A stretch of 64,000 nt of DNA from Streptomyces sp. NBC_01264 (GTDB taxonomy: Bacteria > Actinomycetota > Actinomycetes > Streptomycetales > Streptomycetaceae): NCBI RefSeq assembly GCF_026340675.1, contig NZ_JAPEOX010000001.1, positions 1,178,001-1,242,000 of the forward strand, in the 5' to 3' direction. A model generated the notes under the pieces. That model saw nothing but the letters and a program-made list of their open reading frames with translations, was not told where the DNA came from and did no database searches. Position numbers and translations under genes: made by a program. Shown one piece after another: positions 60,365-64,000 of the stretch (positions are counted from its first letter, which is position 1; the number at the start of each line of letters is the position of its first letter).

Positions 60365-62251
60365 TCACGCCCCTCCACAGAGGTAACCGAACGCGTCGCG
60401 CAGGTACGGGGGGAGGTTGGATCGGGCGAGGGACCTCGGCGTGAGCAGCTGTGCCGCGTACTGTGCCGCGATCGCTTTGCTGGCCTGCTTCCCGGGCTTT
60501 CTCCGCAGGGGCTCGTAGATGCGCATGGCCACCTCGCCCAGGGAGATCTTCTCTTCCTGCCACTTCTCGACCTGCTCGGCCGCACTAGCCTGGATTTCGA
60601 TCAGTTCGGCGCTGGTGGGCCACTTGTTCATCGACACCCAGGCGGAACGTACGGCTTGGTTCATGACAGTGGCGAGGGGCCAGGAGGCCGCTGCGAGGTC
60701 GTACTCCAGCGTCCAGTGGTCGGAGACGAAGGTCTTCACAGGGCCGTCGTCCCCGTCCTTCAGTCGCGTGACGTACTCCTCGACCTGCTCGGGCGTCATG
60801 TCTGAGACTGACCGGAGCTGGCCACTCATGTTCGCAGGGGTGTTTGGAGGGAGCAGGTCGCGGTCGCGTATGCAGGCGACGGACACCGGAATCTGCTGGC
60901 CGGCGCGCTGGAAGATGCGGCTGTATCGGAAGAGGCCGGTGTGCCCGACGTTGACGACGCTGACGCCGTTCTCGCTGAACGACCAACCCGCAGCCTCCGC
61001 GAGAGCGGGCAGAAGCAGCGCCTCCGCGTCCCCCTCCACCAAGGCCACCGACCGGGCGAAGAACAGATTCGCCTTGGTCGCGTCGAGGAACTTGGACAGG
61101 AAGGCGTAGTCGCTCGCGTCGAGCTTGGTCGCGTGCGGCGTAAGGCTGAAAGCACGGCCGCCAACAACAAGGGTGATCCGCTCCACGGGAACGGCGGAAG
61201 CAAGGTGCGGGCTGTGTGTGGTGAGGACGACCTGGACCCTCGGGTCACCGGCGCTCGCCCCACCTGCTGCCCGATCGAGCAGTAGATCCATCACTCGCGT
61301 CTGCAGCTGCGGGTGAAGGTGCGCCTCGGGTTCCTCGATCAGAAGAAGCGGAGCCACATCGTTGTTTCCCAGTAGCAGGAGTTCGGCGGCCATAAACATC
61401 GCGTTGTTGTACCCGAGCCCGCGACGGGTCCATTCCAGCCCTCCGGTCGAAAGCCTGAGTTCGAGACGCTCCAGAGCGCGGGAGAGCGTGGCGTCCCCGG
61501 CGACCCCGATCTCGCCTTGGAGGACGTCGCTCCCGATGGAGAACTTCTCCAGGTAGCCCTTGTTGATGTCATCCAGGGCAGCCTTTACGGCTTTGTTGGA
61601 ACGGATGTGGTGCTCGGCACGGCGCAGGATGCCGACCAGCGTGCTGGCCGAGTCATCGCCGGCTGTGAAATCGTCCGCGCCCTCGGCCTTCATCGTGGGA
61701 TATCCGGCAAGGATCTGCGACAGCCGGGAACCCCGACCGGCCCGCATCTCCCCCTCGGCGTCACGAAGCGGGCGAAGGTACGTCGCCTTCAAGTGCTCCC
61801 GCGCCTTGCCGTCCAGCGTGGGCCCCTCGCCATTCGGACCCGTTCGAGTCGTGACCGAAACGCGATGCGGGGGCAAGGAATCCATCAACTCGGCCCTGAA
61901 GCTGATGTACAGGGAGGACGTTCCCCTCGAGTCGGTCGTCAGGTGCTCGAGGAAGATCCCCTGCTCCTCCTCCGAAAGCTCCATGAAGCGACAGGTGATC
62001 GTGAAGAAGTCCGCGCGCCCGCCTGGCCCAACGTGGAAATCGTCCTTGGTGACACGATAGAAATCCGCAGCTGTCGTCAGGAGACACAGCCGAATGGCGT
62101 CGACGACGGCCGTCTTCCCGGCGTCGTTCTCGCCCAGAAGAACGGTTACACCGGGTGTCAGCTCCAGTTCGAGCGCATCTCCCGGTTCCTCGGGCGATCT
62201 CCGGGCACCGAAGACACGGAAGTTCTCAGCCGTCAGCGTGGCAAGATACAC
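60365..62251 (-). CDS. gajA: Gabija protein GajA, OLD-type ATPase/TOPRIM nuclease
   Basis: 628 residues from GTG 62251 (GGTGGGGGT upstream). ABC-type ATPase half: ENFRVFG, Walker A LLGENDAGKTAVVDAIR (about 40-56), signature region, Walker B LLLIEEPEAHLHPQLQTRVM and VVLTTHSPHLAS. C-terminal TOPRIM: SVALVEGDAEALLLPALAEA with the metal-binding Glu, and CIRDRDLLPP. OLD class 2 nuclease plus an adjacent UvrD helicase is the Gabija signature. A longer frame upstream to 62404 has no good start. Confidence 0.87.
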   Translation of the reverse strand: MYLATLTAENFRVFGARRSPEEPGDALELELTPGVTVLLGENDAGKTAVVDAIRLCLLTTAADFYRVTKDDFHVGPGGRADFFTITCRFMELSEEEQGIFLEHLTTDSRGTSSLYISFRAELMDSLPPHRVSVTTRTGPNGEGPTLDGKAREHLKATYLRPLRDAEGEMRAGRGSRLSQILAGYPTMKAEGADDFTAGDDSASTLVGILRRAEHHIRSNKAVKAALDDINKGYLEKFSIGSDVLQGEIGVAGDATLSRALERLELRLSTGGLEWTRRGLGYNNAMFMAAELLLLGNNDVAPLLLIEEPEAHLHPQLQTRVMDLLLDRAAGGASAGDPRVQVVLTTHSPHLASAVPVERITLVVGGRAFSLTPHATKLDASDYAFLSKFLDATKANLFFARSVALVEGDAEALLLPALAEAAGWSFSENGVSVVNVGHTGLFRYSRIFQRAGQQIPVSVACIRDRDLLPPNTPANMSGQLRSVSDMTPEQVEEYVTRLKDGDDGPVKTFVSDHWTLEYDLAAASWPLATVMNQAVRSAWVSMNKWPTSAELIEIQASAAEQVEKWQEEKISLGEVAMRIYEPLRRKPGKQASKAIAAQYAAQLLTPRSLARSNLPPYLRDAFGYLCGGA

Positions 62252-62783
62252 GGCACCCCCACCGAAGGACCGGCGTCCCAGGTGGGCGCAGGCGCATCCC
62301 CCGCGCCACACTCCCCAGTTGTGCGCGGCTATTCGGGAAATCGTACGCCTCGAACCAGCCTCCTCGAGCGGATATCCGACCCACGGGCCAGCAGCGCCAC
62401 ACATGAGGGATCGCGACCTTCGACCGACCTTGGCGCATCCATCGGAACCGGTTTGTCGCAGATGTCGGATTTCAACGCGGCGTAGTCAGCACCAAGTCAG
62501 CACGGGACAGGTTGCCAGGGGTGCTGACATGGGGTTTCAGGTCAGCACCAAGTCAGCACGGGAGTCAGCACCGCATCCCCAAATCAGGCGCAACTCTGCA
62601 ATTCCGGCGGAGGCTTCCCGCCTTCTTCCGGAGGGATCCGAGGGGATCGTTTCAGGTCGTGTGGTGGTGCGGCACACTTGAGTGGGGTTGATTGTGATGG
62701 CACGCCACATATGCCGCTGACCTGCGGACTTCTACGTTGTGGCCACACCCGACGTCCCCGCAGACACCCTGGAAGTGGTTCAC
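62252..62783. other. Promoter region of gajAB and flank of the MHS transporter
   Basis: No gene recognised in this ~530-bp stretch. It contains the GTCAGCAC repeats listed separately and a locally AT-richer zone (62640-62720) likely to hold the transporter promoter. Confidence 0.5.
62485..62572. repeat. Iteron-like GTCAGCAC repeats next to Gabija
   Basis: A 23-bp unit starting GTCAGCACCAAGTCAGCAC occurs at 62485-62507 and 62541-62563. A further GTCAGCACC is at 62564-62572 and an inverted GGTGCTGAC at 62520-62528: six octamers in under 90 bp. Possible arm-type integrase sites or a regulator array; no integrase is in view. Confidence 0.75.
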
Positions 62784-64000
62784 ATGGCCTCCACCGCAAC
62801 GGCCCCACAGGCTCCGTCCGGCATCAGACGGATCGTCGCCGCCAGTCTCATCGGGACCACCATCGAGTGGTACGACTTCTTCCTCTACGGGACCGCCGCC
62901 GCCCTCGTCTTCAACAAGCTGTTCTTCCCCACCGCCGATCCCCTCACGGGCACGCTGATCGCCTTCCTCACCTACGCCATCGGGTTCCTCGCCCGGCCCT
63001 TGGGCGGGGTCGTCTTCGGGCATTTCGGGGACAAGGTCGGGCGCAAGAAGCTGCTCGTGCTGAGTCTGCTCATGATGGGCGGGGCGACCTTCGCGATGGG
63101 GCTGCTGCCCACGCACGCCAGCATCGGGGTCGGAGCGCCGATCCTGCTGACCGCGCTGCGTCTGGTGCAGGGGTTCGCGCTGGGCGGCGAGTGGGGTGGG
63201 GCCGTGCTGATCGTGTCCGAGCACGGTGGGGCCGAGCACCGCGGGTTCTGGGCCTCCTGGCCGCAGTCCGGGGCTCCCGGGGGGAATCTGCTCGCCACCG
63301 GGGTGCTGGCGCTGCTCGCCGCCGTGCAGTCCGACGCGGCGTTCCTTTCCTGGGGGTGGCGGATCCCGTTCCTGCTTTCCGGGGTCCTCGTGGTGGTCGG
63401 GCTGTGGATCCGCCTCTCCGTGTCCGAGTCGCCCGTCTTCCTCGCGGCGCAGGCCGCCGCCGCGGCCGCGGGGCCGGCCGAGCAGGAGAAGGCGCCCGTG
63501 GTCCAGGTGTTCCGCAAGGACTGGCGGCAGGTGCTGACCGCCATCGGCACCCGCTTCGGCGAGAACATCTCGTACTACGTCCTCACCTCCTTCCTCCTCG
63601 TCTACGTCACCACCCACCTCGGGCTCCCCAAGACGACCGCGCTCAACGCGCTCCTGATCGGCTCGGCCGTCCACTTCCTGACCATCCCGGCCTGGGGCGC
63701 GCTGTCGGACCGGATCGGCCGCCGGCCGGTGACGCTGATCGGTTCGGTGGGCATGGCGGCGTGGGCGTTCGCGTTCTTCGCGCTGGTGGACTCCAAGTCG
63801 TTCACCGTCATCACCCTCGCGGTCACCACCGGGCTGCTGCTGCACGGGGCCATGTACGGGCCGCAGGCCGCCTTCATCTCGGAGATGTTCGACACCAGGG
63901 TCCGCTACTCGGGCGCCTCGATGGGCTCCCAGCTCGCCTCGATCGTCGCGGGGGCCCTGGCCCCGATCATCGCGGTCGAGCTCCTGAAGGACTACGGATC
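62784..64000 (+). CDS. MHS-family (metabolite:H+ symporter) MFS transporter, cut by window edge
   Basis: At least 405 residues from ATG 62784, no stop before the window end. The MHS signature IVAASLIGTTIEWYDFFLYG opens the first helix. Motif A GHFGDKVGRKKLLVLSL, FALGGEWGGAVLIVSEH and the second-half motif GALSDRIGRRPVTLIG follow. MHS proteins import organic acids, betaines or similar metabolites (ShiA/ProP/KgtP type); the substrate is not assigned. An osmolyte role would suit the nearby ion genes but is only a guess. Confidence 0.88.
   Translation, partial: MASTATAPQAPSGIRRIVAASLIGTTIEWYDFFLYGTAAALVFNKLFFPTADPLTGTLIAFLTYAIGFLARPLGGVVFGHFGDKVGRKKLLVLSLLMMGGATFAMGLLPTHASIGVGAPILLTALRLVQGFALGGEWGGAVLIVSEHGGAEHRGFWASWPQSGAPGGNLLATGVLALLAAVQSDAAFLSWGWRIPFLLSGVLVVVGLWIRLSVSESPVFLAAQAAAAAAGPAEQEKAPVVQVFRKDWRQVLTAIGTRFGENISYYVLTSFLLVYVTTHLGLPKTTALNALLIGSAVHFLTIPAWGALSDRIGRRPVTLIGSVGMAAWAFAFFALVDSKSFTVITLAVTTGLLLHGAMYGPQAAFISEMFDTRVRYSGASMGSQLASIVAGALAPIIAVELLKDYG

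Overview
The window is high-GC actinobacterial DNA and almost certainly Streptomyces. It carries GTG/ATG starts behind GGAGG-type ribosome binding sites, a DevS/DevR-like (OsdKR) cluster rich in universal stress proteins, a kdpFABC operon followed by kdpE-kdpD, and IS110 elements. Both ends are cut inside genes: pyruvate phosphate dikinase on the left and an MHS-type transporter on the right.

1-18.0 kb is a dormancy / low-energy island resembling the OsdKR (SCO0203/SCO0204) region of S. coelicolor. It holds ppdK, a SulP transporter, PPK2, the two-GAF kinase OsdK, a flavin-binding PNPOx protein, a STAS protein, the regulator OsdR, three tandem-domain universal stress proteins, a DoxX-like membrane protein and a ribosome hibernation factor with a doubled C-terminal domain. 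GGGCC-N4-GG(T/C)CC-type palindromes lie before most of these genes and are good candidates for the OsdR site. An IS110 element sits at the 3' end of the first usp. A nitrilase-superfamily hydrolase and an MFS exporter interrupt the island.

18.0-21.7 kb is a decayed zone with fragments of a Na+/H+ antiporter, an ANTAR protein and a vanadium haloperoxidase, a dispersed repeat, and a second, identical IS110 copy.

21.7-53.1 kb is a potassium / ionic homeostasis island. It contains an APC permease, an orphan KdpB, a KimA-like K+ transporter, a DUF4118 protein, the complete kdpFABC-kdpE-kdpD set, second copies of kdpE, kdpF and kdpD, a CPA1 antiporter and an RCK/TrkA-N membrane protein. Arrays of GTCA(A/G)G-like half-sites repeated every 11 bp precede most transcription units, in register with the predicted -10 boxes; the natural candidate regulator is KdpE. 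Three members of this set share an unusual layout: the 11-bp array, then a promoter with a 17-bp spacer, then a start codon 6-7 nt after the -10 that opens a short conserved leader peptide (VNxGxRxDDRPP), then an atypical SDR protein lacking the catalytic Lys, or a GNAT-like protein. One of these units also encodes a 24-residue basic peptide resembling ribosomal protein bL37. I consider this leader-peptide regulon the best candidate for an undescribed system here.

53.1-64 kb is mixed accessory DNA: a MerR regulator with a divergent helical-repeat protein, a NUDIX gene with one in-frame stop, a PAS-PAS-SpoIIE-HATPase protein, CsbD, a dehydrogenase fragment, a two-gene Gabija-type defence system (gajA-gajB) with iteron-like repeats behind its promoter, and the start of an MHS transporter. 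No rRNA, tRNA or CRISPR array was found.
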